DNA of 64,000 bases from an uncultured Jannaschia sp. (GTDB lineage Bacteria; Pseudomonadota; Alphaproteobacteria; Rhodobacterales; Rhodobacteraceae): assembly GCF_947503795.1 (NCBI RefSeq), contig NZ_CANNEZ010000002.1, forward strand, positions 310,001 to 374,000. The letters are read 5' to 3'. The position numbers and the translations under genes are program-made. How positions within the stretch are numbered: position 1 is the first letter of the stretch; every line of letters begins with the position of its first letter. Of this stretch, positions 17,705 to 25,501 are shown one piece after another. The notes under the pieces were generated by a model. It had not been told where the DNA came from. It saw nothing but the letters and a program-made list of their open reading frames with translations, and made no database searches.

Positions 17705-19150
17705 TCAGATTCCGTCGACGCAGACGTATTTCGTCTCCAGATAATCCTCTAGACCCTGACTGCCGCCTTCCTTGCCGAGCCCGCTTTCCTTTACGCCGCC
17801 GAATGGCGCTTCGACGGTGGTGATAAGGCCCGAATTGATGCCGATCATCCCGTATTGCAGCCCTTCGTTGAGCCGGAACGCACGGCCCAGATCGGCGGTA
17901 TAGGCATAGCAGGCGAGGCCGTAGACCGTGTCGTTGGCCATCTCGATCGCCTCCTCCTCGGTCTCGAAGCGGAAGATCGGGGCCAGCGGGCCGAAGATCT
18001 CCTCGGTGGCGAAGCGCATCGCTTGCGTCGCGCCGGTCATCACCGTCGGCTCGAAGAAGGTGCCGCCGTTGCCGTGCCGTCCGCCGCCGATCACGACCTC
18101 GGCCCCCTTCGACGTGGCGTCCTCGACGAAGGCCTCGACCTTCTCGACCGCGTCCATGTCGATCATCGGCCCCTGCTCGACGCCCGTCTCCAGACCGTCG
18201 CCCACCTTCATCGCGCGGGTCTTCTCGACCAGCCGTTCGACGAAGGCGTCGTGAATGCCCGATTGGACGTAGATTCGGTTCGCGCAGACACAGGTCTGGC
18301 CCGCATTGCGGAACTTCGAGACCATCGCGCCCTCGACGGCCGCGTCCAGATGGGCGTCGTCGAAGACGAGGAACGGCGCGTTGCCGCCCAGCTCCATCGA
18401 GACCTTCTTCACGGTATCCGCCGACTGCCGGATCAGTTCCTTGCCGACCTCGGTCGACCCGGTGAACGTCACCTTGCGCACCCGCGGGTCGTCCATGATG
18501 GCACCCGCGATCTCGCGCGCCGACCCGGTCACGATGTTCATCACGCCCGCCGGATACCCGACCTCCTCGGCCAACGCGCCCCAAGCGAGGCCGCTATAGG
18601 GCGTCGCCGTCGCGGGTTTGGCGACGACCGTGCAGCCGACGGCCAGCGCGGGCGCGACCTTTCGGGCCAGCATCGAGCTGGGGAAGTTCCAAGGCGTGAT
18701 CATGCCCACCACGCCGATCGCGTGCTTGGTCACGAGGATGCGGCGACCATTCACGCCCGCGGGCACGATCTCGCCCTTGGCGCGGCGCGCTTCTTCGGCG
18801 AACCAGCGGACATACTGTGCGCCGATGGCGATCTCGCCCATCGACTCGGCAAGGGGCTTGCCCATCTCGACGGTCAAGAGCTCGGCCAGGTCTTTCTGGT
18901 GGTCCATCAGCGCATCATGCAGCTTCCAGAGCAAGTTGCAGCGCTCCATCAGAGACATGTCGCGGAAGGCCGGGAAGGCCGCCGCTGCCGCGTCGATGGC
19001 GCGCGAGGTCTCGGCGCGACCGCCCTTCGGAACCGTCCCGATCACCGACCCATCCACCGGGTTCGTCACGTCGATGGTCTCGCCCCCGTCCGCGCCGACC
19101 CAGTCGCCGCCGATCAGGTTCGCCTGCTTCATCCAGTCCTGGAACGCCAT
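17705..19150 (-). CDS. NAD(P)-dependent semialdehyde dehydrogenase (GabD-like)
   Basis: Aldehyde dehydrogenase of 481 residues. FTGSTEVGKELI (cofactor), MELGGNAPFLVF (general base Glu) and GQTCVCANR (catalytic Cys) are intact, and the best overall likeness is to succinate semialdehyde dehydrogenases. The ATG at 19150 is preceded by GAGGAGGTGAGG. It is the last of seven minus-strand genes that begin with the kinase at 25428 and sits 5 bases after galM, so a sugar-derived aldehyde, for example sulfolactaldehyde or lactaldehyde, is as likely a substrate as succinate semialdehyde. GabD-like enzymes are known to oxidise sulfolactaldehyde in some sulfoglycolytic pathways. Confidence 0.9.
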   Translation of the reverse strand: MAFQDWMKQANLIGGDWVGADGGETIDVTNPVDGSVIGTVPKGGRAETSRAIDAAAAAFPAFRDMSLMERCNLLWKLHDALMDHQKDLAELLTVEMGKPLAESMGEIAIGAQYVRWFAEEARRAKGEIVPAGVNGRRILVTKHAIGVVGMITPWNFPSSMLARKVAPALAVGCTVVAKPATATPYSGLAWGALAEEVGYPAGVMNIVTGSAREIAGAIMDDPRVRKVTFTGSTEVGKELIRQSADTVKKVSMELGGNAPFLVFDDAHLDAAVEGAMVSKFRNAGQTCVCANRIYVQSGIHDAFVERLVEKTRAMKVGDGLETGVEQGPMIDMDAVEKVEAFVEDATSKGAEVVIGGGRHGNGGTFFEPTVMTGATQAMRFATEEIFGPLAPIFRFETEEEAIEMANDTVYGLACYAYTADLGRAFRLNEGLQYGMIGINSGLITTVEAPFGGVKESGLGKEGGSQGLEDYLETKYVCVDGI

Positions 19151-19155
19151 CGTCC

Positions 19156-20106
19156 TCACCTCCTCGAAAATCGAAATTCCGTTATCTGCTCATAGGTCTC
19201 GCCGGGGCGCAGAACCGCGCTCGGGAAGCCCGCCTGGTTGGGCGCGTCGGGCCAGACCTGCGGCTCCAGCGCGACACCGGCATGGGCGCGATAAACGCGC
19301 CCCTCCAGCCCCGGCACCTGCGTGTTCAGCTTGGCGCCGTCATAGACCTGCAACCCCGGCTCGGTCGTGGCCACCGCCATCTCCAGCCCGCCCGTGCGCA
19401 GCCACGCCACCTCGCGCAACGCCACGCGTTCGTCCGAGAGACAGAGGTTGTGGTCGAGCAGGCCCTCGGCGGGCAGCGCGCGGCCCCGGCGGAAGTCGAA
19501 GGCGGTGCCGTCCACCGGCGCGATGCCGGTCGGGATCAGGTCGTCATCCACCGGCACGTAACGATCGGCGGCGACGGTCAGGACGTGGTCCGCGACCGTC
19601 GCCGCCCCGTCGAGGTTCCAATAGGTGTGATGCGCCAGGTTGCAGAGCGTCGGTGCGTCGCAGGTCGCGCGGTATTCCACCCGCAGAGCGGCGTCAGGCG
19701 CGCAGACGTAGCGCGCCTCGATCCGCATCGCGCCGGGAAACCCCATCTCGCCGTCGGCGAGGTCGATGGCGAAGGTGATCGCGTCATCGCCGTGTTGGGC
19801 CACGTCCCAGATCCGCTTTCCGATCCCGGCCGATCCGCCGTGCAGCGTATGGCGCTCCTTGAAGTTGGGATCGGTCCGGTGCGTCGCGCCGTCGAGCTCG
19901 AACCGCGCGCCCCCGATCCGGTTCGCCACCCGCCCGGCCGTCGCACCCATGTAGTTCGAGAACTCCGGGTAATGGTCCAGATCGGCCAGCCCCAGCACCA
20001 GCGGATGGTCGATCCCGTCGAGCCGGAGATCGTGCAGGACGGCACCCAGATCGGTGAATGTCGCGGTCAGGCCGTGGCCGCGGATCGTGTAGGCGGGGCG
20101 GCTCAT
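19156..20106 (-). CDS. galM: Aldose 1-epimerase (galactose mutarotase family)
   Basis: Interconverts alpha and beta anomers of a hexose. 316 residues; HTLHGG, NLAHHTYWNL (catalytic His) and the late Glu in GVALEPQVWPD match the family. E. coli YihR, in the sulfoquinovose operon, is also of this family. The start overlaps the stop of the upstream SerA-like gene (ATGA). Which sugar it serves depends on the operon; the galactose genes lie 20 kb away. Confidence 0.9.
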   Translation of the reverse strand: MSRPAYTIRGHGLTATFTDLGAVLHDLRLDGIDHPLVLGLADLDHYPEFSNYMGATAGRVANRIGGARFELDGATHRTDPNFKERHTLHGGSAGIGKRIWDVAQHGDDAITFAIDLADGEMGFPGAMRIEARYVCAPDAALRVEYRATCDAPTLCNLAHHTYWNLDGAATVADHVLTVAADRYVPVDDDLIPTGIAPVDGTAFDFRRGRALPAEGLLDHNLCLSDERVALREVAWLRTGGLEMAVATTEPGLQVYDGAKLNTQVPGLEGRVYRAHAGVALEPQVWPDAPNQAGFPSAVLRPGETYEQITEFRFSRR

Positions 20107-21005
20107 GCGAGGCCCAGTTCCGCGGCGACGGTGCGCGCCGTCATCTCCGAGACGCGGGTGTTCGCCTCGGCGGTCACGCCGCCGATATGGGGCGTCAGGA
20201 TCAGGTTCGGCACGCCCGCGAAGTCGTTCTCCGCACCCAGCGGTTCCGTCGCGAAGGTATCGAGCGCCGCTCCCGCGAGATGCCCGGAGCGGAGCGCGTC
20301 GCAGACCGCCGCCTCGTCGACGATGCCTCCCCGCGCTGCATTAACCAGCACCGCACCCGGCTTCATCGCCGCCAGCGCGGCGGCGTCGATCATCTCGCGC
20401 GTCTCCTCGGTCAGCGGCACGTGCAGCGAGACGACGTCGGCCGCCGCCAGAACCTCCGCGACGCTCGCCTTCCGCGCGCCGTCGAAATCCGTCGCGTATG
20501 GGTCGGCGGCCACGACCTCCATCCCGAGCGCCCGGCCGAGCTCGCCCGTCTTCCGCGCGATCTCGCCGTAGCCGAGCAGCCCCAGCACCTTGCCCGCGAT
20601 CTCGCGCCCCCGCCCCGCGACCCCGCGCGGCCAGTCGCCGGCCTCCATCGCCGGGCGCATCATGTAGGCGCCGCGCAACAGGACCGCCGCCGTCGTCACG
20701 ACGTATTCCGCGACCGAAAGCGTGTTGGCCCCCGTTGCCGGGTGAACCGAGATCCCCCGCAGGCGGCAGCCGTCGAGATCGATATTGTCGAGGCCGACAC
20801 CAAGCCGCCCGACACAAGTGAACCCGGCATCCAGAAGCCCCCCCCGCACCTGCGTCCGGTTGCGCACGATCAGGCCCTGCGCCTCGGCCGCCAACCGCGC
20901 CAGATCGTCCGGCCGGTCGGACAGATCCGGCTCGTAGGTCACCTCGGCGCGCGCCCGCAGCCAGTCGACCCAGGCCTCGTCCATGAATTCGGTGATCAGG
21001 ATCAT
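20103..21005 (-). CDS. SerA-like D-isomer-specific 2-hydroxyacid dehydrogenase
   Basis: 300 residues, much shorter than biosynthetic SerA because the ACT domain is missing. NAD motif LGYGEIARKTGE (third Gly position present as GYGEI), Arg in NAARGGIVDE, Glu in FATEPLG and His in LTPHIGG complete the active site. In this operon it may oxidise a 2-hydroxyacid made from the sugar; sulfolactate dehydrogenase SlcC belongs to the same family. Located after a 124-base gap holding the dispersed repeat and directly before galM. Confidence 0.88.
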   Translation of the reverse strand: MILITEFMDEAWVDWLRARAEVTYEPDLSDRPDDLARLAAEAQGLIVRNRTQVRGGLLDAGFTCVGRLGVGLDNIDLDGCRLRGISVHPATGANTLSVAEYVVTTAAVLLRGAYMMRPAMEAGDWPRGVAGRGREIAGKVLGLLGYGEIARKTGELGRALGMEVVAADPYATDFDGARKASVAEVLAAADVVSLHVPLTEETREMIDAAALAAMKPGAVLVNAARGGIVDEAAVCDALRSGHLAGAALDTFATEPLGAENDFAGVPNLILTPHIGGVTAEANTRVSEMTARTVAAELGLA

Positions 21006-21030
21006 CGGCCGGTCGCCCCTTCACATGCCA

Positions 21031-21114
21031 TCAAGGTTAACACGCGCCCGCCCGGTCCTCTGGCCTGAAATACCTCGGGGGGCCGCCGAAGGCGGCGGGG
21101 GCAGCGCCCCCTCC
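21031..21114 (+). repeat. Dispersed intergenic repeat, copy 1
   Basis: About 84 bases that recur at 43684-43766 in the same orientation. Shared core: AAGGTTAAC, then CCTCTGGCC(T/G)GAAATACC and a run of G, then two hairpins (GCCGCC-gaa-GGCGGC and GGGGGC-agc-GCCCCC) and CTCC. It fills the only sizeable gap in the operon 17705-25428. Blocks of this kind are frequent between genes of Rhodobacteraceae; the GC hairpins may act on mRNA ends. Confidence 0.7.
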
Positions 21115-21129
21115 CCGCGCGAGGTCCGC

Positions 21130-22224
21130 TCACGGGCCCCGCCCCAGAAGCGAGATCGCCTCGCCCGAACGCGCGGATTCCTCGGCCGCCTCGCCCACCA
21201 GCACGGACCAGTAGCCGTCCTCCAGCGTCACCTCGGGCACGTTCCCGCCCCGGCGCACCAGCTCCAGGAACCGCTGGTGCTGGTAGAAGGTCGAGCCGTG
21301 ATGATCGCCCGCGATCAGAAGCTCGGGCGGCGTGTGGATGACCTCGCGCACCTCTTCCTTCAGGGCGCGGACGCTGGTGACGAATTCCGCCTCGCGCGGC
21401 GCGCCGTCGGGCGCGAAGCGTGCGGGTCCGGGGATCAGCGCGTCGCAGCGGGCCTTCGGGCCGGTGACCGCGACGAATTCCTGCCAATGCGAGCCTTCCG
21501 CGAACATGCACAGATCCAGCATCCCGCGCGTCCCGTTGGCGAAATCGACGATGACATAGGCGTTGTCCACGATATCCGGCACACCTCCCGCATAGCGCTC
21601 GTCGCGATGGTTCACGTCGACGCCGCCGCTGGCATAGACGCGCACCGGGTCGGATTTCACGATCAACCGCATCAGGTCCCAGAAATGGCAGCATTTCTCG
21701 ACCAGCGTGCCGCCGGTCCGCGCGTTGAAGCGGTTCCAGTCGTCGACCTTTGGAAGGAACGGGAAGCGATGCTCGCGGATCGAGACCATGCGCGGGTCGC
21801 CCACCGCGCCCTGTTCGATCGCCTGCAACAGCCTCTGGATCGGCGGCATGTAGCGGTATTCCATCGCCACCCAGATCGGCGCGCGGCGGCCCTTGGCCAT
21901 GTTGAGAAGGTCGCGACAGGCGGCCGTCGTGGTCGCGAGCGGCTTCTCGACGAGGATCGGCTTGTCCGTCGCCATCAACCGCTGCAGCAGCCCGGCATGG
22001 AGGTCGTTGGGCGCGGCCACCAGATAGACGTCGCACTCGCCTTCCGCGATCAGGTCGTCGGCCGTCAGGAAGCCCCTGGCGCTTTCGGCGGTGGCCATCG
22101 AGAGGCGGCGCATCGCCTCGTCGGGATCGGCCACGGCGGTCACGCGCGCATCGTCCAGAAGGTTGATGTTGCGGATATGCTCCTGCCCCATCATGCCCGC
22201 GCCGATCAGGCCGTATCGGATCAT
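21130..22224 (-). CDS. Gfo/Idh/MocA family protein (sugar dehydrogenase or NAD-dependent glycosidase)
   Basis: 364 residues. N-terminal Rossmann fold with GLIGAGMMGQEH, the EKP motif (ILVEKPLA) and the C-terminal alpha/beta domain containing REHRFPFLPKVDDWNRF and GGTLVEKCCHFWDLMR. Members oxidise inositol or sugars, but some use NAD+ transiently to hydrolyse glycosides, including sulfoquinovosidases (GH188) and GH109. Start overlaps the isomerase stop (ATGA). The operon has no classical glycosidase, which makes the glycosidase option attractive but unproven. Confidence 0.88.
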   Translation of the reverse strand: MIRYGLIGAGMMGQEHIRNINLLDDARVTAVADPDEAMRRLSMATAESARGFLTADDLIAEGECDVYLVAAPNDLHAGLLQRLMATDKPILVEKPLATTTAACRDLLNMAKGRRAPIWVAMEYRYMPPIQRLLQAIEQGAVGDPRMVSIREHRFPFLPKVDDWNRFNARTGGTLVEKCCHFWDLMRLIVKSDPVRVYASGGVDVNHRDERYAGGVPDIVDNAYVIVDFANGTRGMLDLCMFAEGSHWQEFVAVTGPKARCDALIPGPARFAPDGAPREAEFVTSVRALKEEVREVIHTPPELLIAGDHHGSTFYQHQRFLELVRRGGNVPEVTLEDGYWSVLVGEAAEESARSGEAISLLGRGP

Positions 22225-23558
22225 CGCGCGGCCTCCCGTGCCGCACCGAGCTCCAGGACCGGGACGCCCAGGCCCGCCGCGACCCCGGCCAGCGTGGCCG
22301 CATGGTCGCCGTAGGCCAGCGCCATGTGGTGCTCCAGACCGCTGGCCATCACGTCGCGGCAGACCGCGTCCGCGCCGCGGTCGAAGCGCACCGTTCCGCT
22401 TGTGCCCGTGAAGGCCATCGGCGCGTCCGTCACCTCGCCCGTGGCGATCACGACCTGCGGGCGGCCATGGGCCTGGCTCAGCCGGAAGAGCGTCACGCGC
22501 CCCGGCTTCAACGCGAATTCCATCAGGAGCGCCTGCTTGCGGTTGGTATGGACCGTGGCACCCCGCGCGCCCGCCGCCATCGATGCGGGCGCCTGCCCGC
22601 AATGCCAGACGACGCCGGTCTCGCCGTCCATGTCCACCAGATCGGCAAGGAAGACCGGGGCGTCGGCCACGTCCTGCAGGATGGCCTGGGTCACCGCGCC
22701 GTAGACATCCGCCTCGCAGGCGCAGGGGGTGCGCGCCTCGCCCAGCATGGCCACGGGCCCGCAGACCGCGCCGCCGTATTCGGTGAAGGTCTCAGGCCAG
22801 CAGCGGATCGCCATGGCGTCGAACCGATGCTCGGCCCGCAGGTCGTCGAGCGCGCCCGCCAGCCGCAGCGACCGGTCGAGCTCGCCCGCGTCCAGTTCCG
22901 CCACGCCGTCCAGCGCCTCGGCCTGCGCGACATGTTCGGGCCGGGCGGGCGTGGCGCGCGCGCGATCGAAGAGGTCCGGGAGGGTCAGTTCCGTCACCTC
23001 CGCGCCCGTCAGGCCCCGAAGAGCGGCGGCATCGTAGGCGCAGGTGTCGAACCCCTCGGGCCGCTCGCCGATGCGCGCGATCCGCAGGTCGCGCCGGATG
23101 GCGCGCGGGGCCGCATCCGTCGCCATGCCAAGGACCGGCGCCACCTCGGGCCCGGTCAGCAGCGCGTCGAGATCGACCGTGTCGCCGTAAGCCCAGGCGA
23201 AGCGCCGGTCGTTGAGACCGAGCGCATGGCTCAGGAGGTTGAGGCCGCAGAACGCGTTCAGCCGCAGCCGCCCGCCGACCCGCGGCTCGGGCACGGCCCA
23301 GATCGCGACCCGCCCGTCGAACCCCGTCGCGGCCCGCGTGGCGAAGGCCGCATCGGTGAAGGTGACCTGCAGGATCAGGAGCACGTCCGCCCCGGCCACG
23401 GCGTCGAGCGCACCTTCGTCCGGCCCCATCAGGAGCGCGCGCGACCCGACCACCTCGTGCCCGCTCGCGTCGAGCGCGGCCAGCATCGCGGCCAGCTTCT
23501 CCTCGGCGAAGGCGACGTCGAAGGTCGGTCGCGCCAGAGGAAGGATGCCGATCTTCAC
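22221..23558 (-). CDS. L-fucose/L-arabinose isomerase-like protein
   Basis: 445 residues, GTG start that overlaps the upstream aldolase stop (GTGA). The C-terminal half shows the pattern of fucose-isomerase-like proteins: RCWPETFTEYGGAVCGPVA, CEADVYGAVTQAIL, DLVDMDGE and HCGQAP, with Glu, Asp and His that normally bind Mn2+. It should convert an aldose to a ketose, giving the substrate for the neighbouring kinase. The specific sugar cannot be read from sequence. Confidence 0.82.
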   Translation of the reverse strand: MKIGILPLARPTFDVAFAEEKLAAMLAALDASGHEVVGSRALLMGPDEGALDAVAGADVLLILQVTFTDAAFATRAATGFDGRVAIWAVPEPRVGGRLRLNAFCGLNLLSHALGLNDRRFAWAYGDTVDLDALLTGPEVAPVLGMATDAAPRAIRRDLRIARIGERPEGFDTCAYDAAALRGLTGAEVTELTLPDLFDRARATPARPEHVAQAEALDGVAELDAGELDRSLRLAGALDDLRAEHRFDAMAIRCWPETFTEYGGAVCGPVAMLGEARTPCACEADVYGAVTQAILQDVADAPVFLADLVDMDGETGVVWHCGQAPASMAAGARGATVHTNRKQALLMEFALKPGRVTLFRLSQAHGRPQVVIATGEVTDAPMAFTGTSGTVRFDRGADAVCRDVMASGLEHHMALAYGDHAATLAGVAAGLGVPVLELGAAREAAR

Positions 23559-24589
23559 GAGATGTCTCCGTAGCTCCGGCGGAAGGTCTCGGTCGGGTCG
23601 CAGAACGCGAGGCCCTGGCCGCCATAGACGTCGTGGCGATGCCAGGGCGTCGCCTTCTCGTCGGTCAGAAGGTTCAGCTCGTCCATGTAGGGCACCGAGT
23701 CGCGCACCAGCCCCTCGCCCATCGCCTCCCAGTCGGGATAGGATCTGAACGCGTCGAGCCAGATCGCCCGTCCCGCGAGATAGCCCGAGGCGCCGGCCGC
23801 GTAGGCATAGTCGAGCACCGTCTTGAAGTCCGGCTTGTCGGCCCCCGCCGACAGCATCACCCAAGGGCGCCCCGCCGCGCGCCCAAGCTCGCTGAAGAGC
23901 GCCTGCACCGCGTCGTCGCCCGGCGTGATCCCCTTGGCGGGGACCGGGCTTTCCAGCTTGAAGACATCGACGCCGTAATCAGGGCCGGCGAAGGCCTCGA
24001 CCGATTTCAGGACGTGATCGGAATGCTTCGTCGCCATCTCGGTGTAGTCGGAGGTCTGCTCGGCATCGCTCTCGATCGGGTGGACCAGCAGCTCGAAGAG
24101 GAACGGGATATCGAACCGCGCGCAGGCCTGACCGATGCGCTTGACGAAATCATGCTGCGCCTGCGCGATCTCCTCGGAGATGTCGGGCCGATACCACGCC
24201 AGCACCTTCACCGCGTCGCCGCCCATCCGCTTGATCTTGCCCACCGACCAATCGTCGATCTCGGCGGACCGGCGGCCCTGGCCGGTCTCGACAAAGAGGC
24301 TGTCCTCCAGCGTCACGATCAGGCCCTTCCTGGGGTCGAACACCTCCCAGCCATGCGGGATCGCGAAATGCGGGTCGAGCAGCATCGCCGTCGACGAGGG
24401 CTGCAGCGCCTCCAGCAGCATCGTCTTGACGCGCGCCACGTCCTCCCACGGCGCCTCGCCGCCATGATGCTCCGCGATCGGACCCTTGATCGGCGGGCGC
24501 TGGTCGACGGCGGTCATCTTGAAGAGACCGGCCGCGTCGGACATGCGGCGGAAGCCCAGCTGTTTGCCGGGGGTGAGCGTGATGGTCAT
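23555..24589 (-). CDS. Class I sugar-phosphate aldolase (LacD/YihT-like)
   Basis: 344 residues of the LacD/tagatose-bisphosphate aldolase family, cleaving a ketose phosphate into dihydroxyacetone phosphate and an aldehyde. FKMTAVDQRPP opens the barrel, VKVLAWYRPD follows, the Schiff-base lysine is probably Lys211 in VFKLESP, and PWVMLSAGAD plus GYLAGRAIW close it. These segments also line up with E. coli YihT (sulfofructose-phosphate aldolase) by eye. Start overlaps the kinase stop (ATGA). An alternative is the aldolase-like DUF2090 part found in IolC proteins. Confidence 0.85.
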   Translation of the reverse strand: MTITLTPGKQLGFRRMSDAAGLFKMTAVDQRPPIKGPIAEHHGGEAPWEDVARVKTMLLEALQPSSTAMLLDPHFAIPHGWEVFDPRKGLIVTLEDSLFVETGQGRRSAEIDDWSVGKIKRMGGDAVKVLAWYRPDISEEIAQAQHDFVKRIGQACARFDIPFLFELLVHPIESDAEQTSDYTEMATKHSDHVLKSVEAFAGPDYGVDVFKLESPVPAKGITPGDDAVQALFSELGRAAGRPWVMLSAGADKPDFKTVLDYAYAAGASGYLAGRAIWLDAFRSYPDWEAMGEGLVRDSVPYMDELNLLTDEKATPWHRHDVYGGQGLAFCDPTETFRRSYGDIS

Positions 24590-25428
24590 GAACCCTCCAG
24601 GTCGCGCGCCACGGGATAGACCTCCCACCCCCCGGCGCGCGTGCATTTGATCGCCGCCGCACGGTTGGCGAAATCCGACGCGGCGTCCAGTGCTTCCCCG
24701 CGTCCGAGCGCCAACGTAAACGCCCCGTGCCATAGATCGCCCGCCCCGAGCGTGTCGACCGGATCGACCTCGGGCGCCGGCACATGGAGTCCGTCGGCCC
24801 AGCGCACGCCGTCCGGCCCGTCGGTATAGGCCACCGCGCCCGGAAGCCGCGACGCCGCATCCGCCAGCGCCCGGTCGAGCGCGTCGATCCCGGTGAAGTC
24901 CCGCAGGCCTGGCGCGCTGAAGACGACATGCGACGCCTGCGCGGCCAGCGTGGCGGGTGTGTATTTCTCGCCATCAAGCACGCCCGGTCGGCCCGCCGCC
25001 CGCGCCGCGCCAAGCGCCGCCTCGGCTGCCTCGGGCCAACGGCAATCGGCCAGCACCGCGTCGAAATTCGGCAAGGGCGGCGGCACGGTCGGCAGGTCCG
25101 CACCGGGGAAGTTGACGATCATCCGTTCGCCCGATGCGTCCACCATCACCGACGACAGCGGTGTCCGCCCGCCGCGCACCAGCATCGGCGTCACGCCTTG
25201 CCCGTCGAGAAGCGCCGCGAGCTCGTCGCCCGCGCCGTCGCGACCCGCGCGCGACAAGAGCGTCACGCGCGCGCCCAGCCGCGCAGCACCCACCGCCGCG
25301 TTCGCAGCACAGCCGCCGCCGATCCGCTCGAAGCTGTGGGATCGGTGCTTGCCCTCGCCCTCGGGCAGCACGTCCATCCGGTGGACGTAATCCATCACGG
25401 CGATGCCGCAGACGAGAAGCCGGGTCAT
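24586..25428 (-). CDS. PfkB family sugar kinase (YihV-like)
   Basis: 280-residue ribokinase-fold kinase; first gene of the seven-gene operon. The catalytic motif is DTLGAGDLWHGAF (base Asp231) and the N-terminal Gly pair is IGGGCAANAA. Over its whole length it resembles E. coli YihV: CGIAVMDYV at the start, GERMIVNFPG, VLADCRW and IKCTRAGGWEVYP at the end. As far as I recall, YihV uses a Gly, an Asn and an Arg to hold the sulfonate; the aligned Gly26, Asn106 and Arg130 are all present. Ketose-phosphate substrate is likely, sulfofructose is a hypothesis. Confidence 0.88.
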   Translation of the reverse strand: MTRLLVCGIAVMDYVHRMDVLPEGEGKHRSHSFERIGGGCAANAAVGAARLGARVTLLSRAGRDGAGDELAALLDGQGVTPMLVRGGRTPLSSVMVDASGERMIVNFPGADLPTVPPPLPNFDAVLADCRWPEAAEAALGAARAAGRPGVLDGEKYTPATLAAQASHVVFSAPGLRDFTGIDALDRALADAASRLPGAVAYTDGPDGVRWADGLHVPAPEVDPVDTLGAGDLWHGAFTLALGRGEALDAASDFANRAAAIKCTRAGGWEVYPVARDLEGS

Positions 25429-25442
25429 CGCGCCACGCCGCC

Positions 25443-25472
25443 GGGGAAAAATCTGCCGGAAGATTTTTCCCC
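25443..25472 (-). terminator. Perfect 12-bp hairpin just before the pfkB gene
   Basis: GGGGAAAAATCT-gccgga-AGATTTTTCCCC is a perfect inverted repeat with a 6-base loop. It lies 14 bases ahead of the pfkB start codon and 30 bases behind the stop of the dihaem gene, all on the minus strand. The A5/T5 tracts inside the stem make it act as a possible bidirectional terminator, or as an attenuator or operator in the leader of the sugar operon. Confidence 0.6.
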
Positions 25473-25492
25473 ATTTTCTACGATGAGAAAAT
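25473..25492 (-). repeat. Second inverted repeat next to the pfkB leader hairpin
   Basis: ATTTTCT-acgatg-AGAAAAT, a 7-bp perfect inverted repeat that starts at the very next base after the first hairpin. Together they make a 50-base AT-rich double dyad in a region where everything else is above 65% G+C by eye. A protein-binding operator is as plausible as an RNA hairpin. Confidence 0.55.
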
Positions 25493-25501
25493 GATCGCGC
25501 A

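Noticed and set aside
19156-20106. Treating galM as part of the galactose cluster
   Set aside because: It overlaps the SerA-like gene and lies 5 bases before the aldehyde dehydrogenase gene in a separate operon 15 kb from the galactoside genes, so its role is judged by its own operon.
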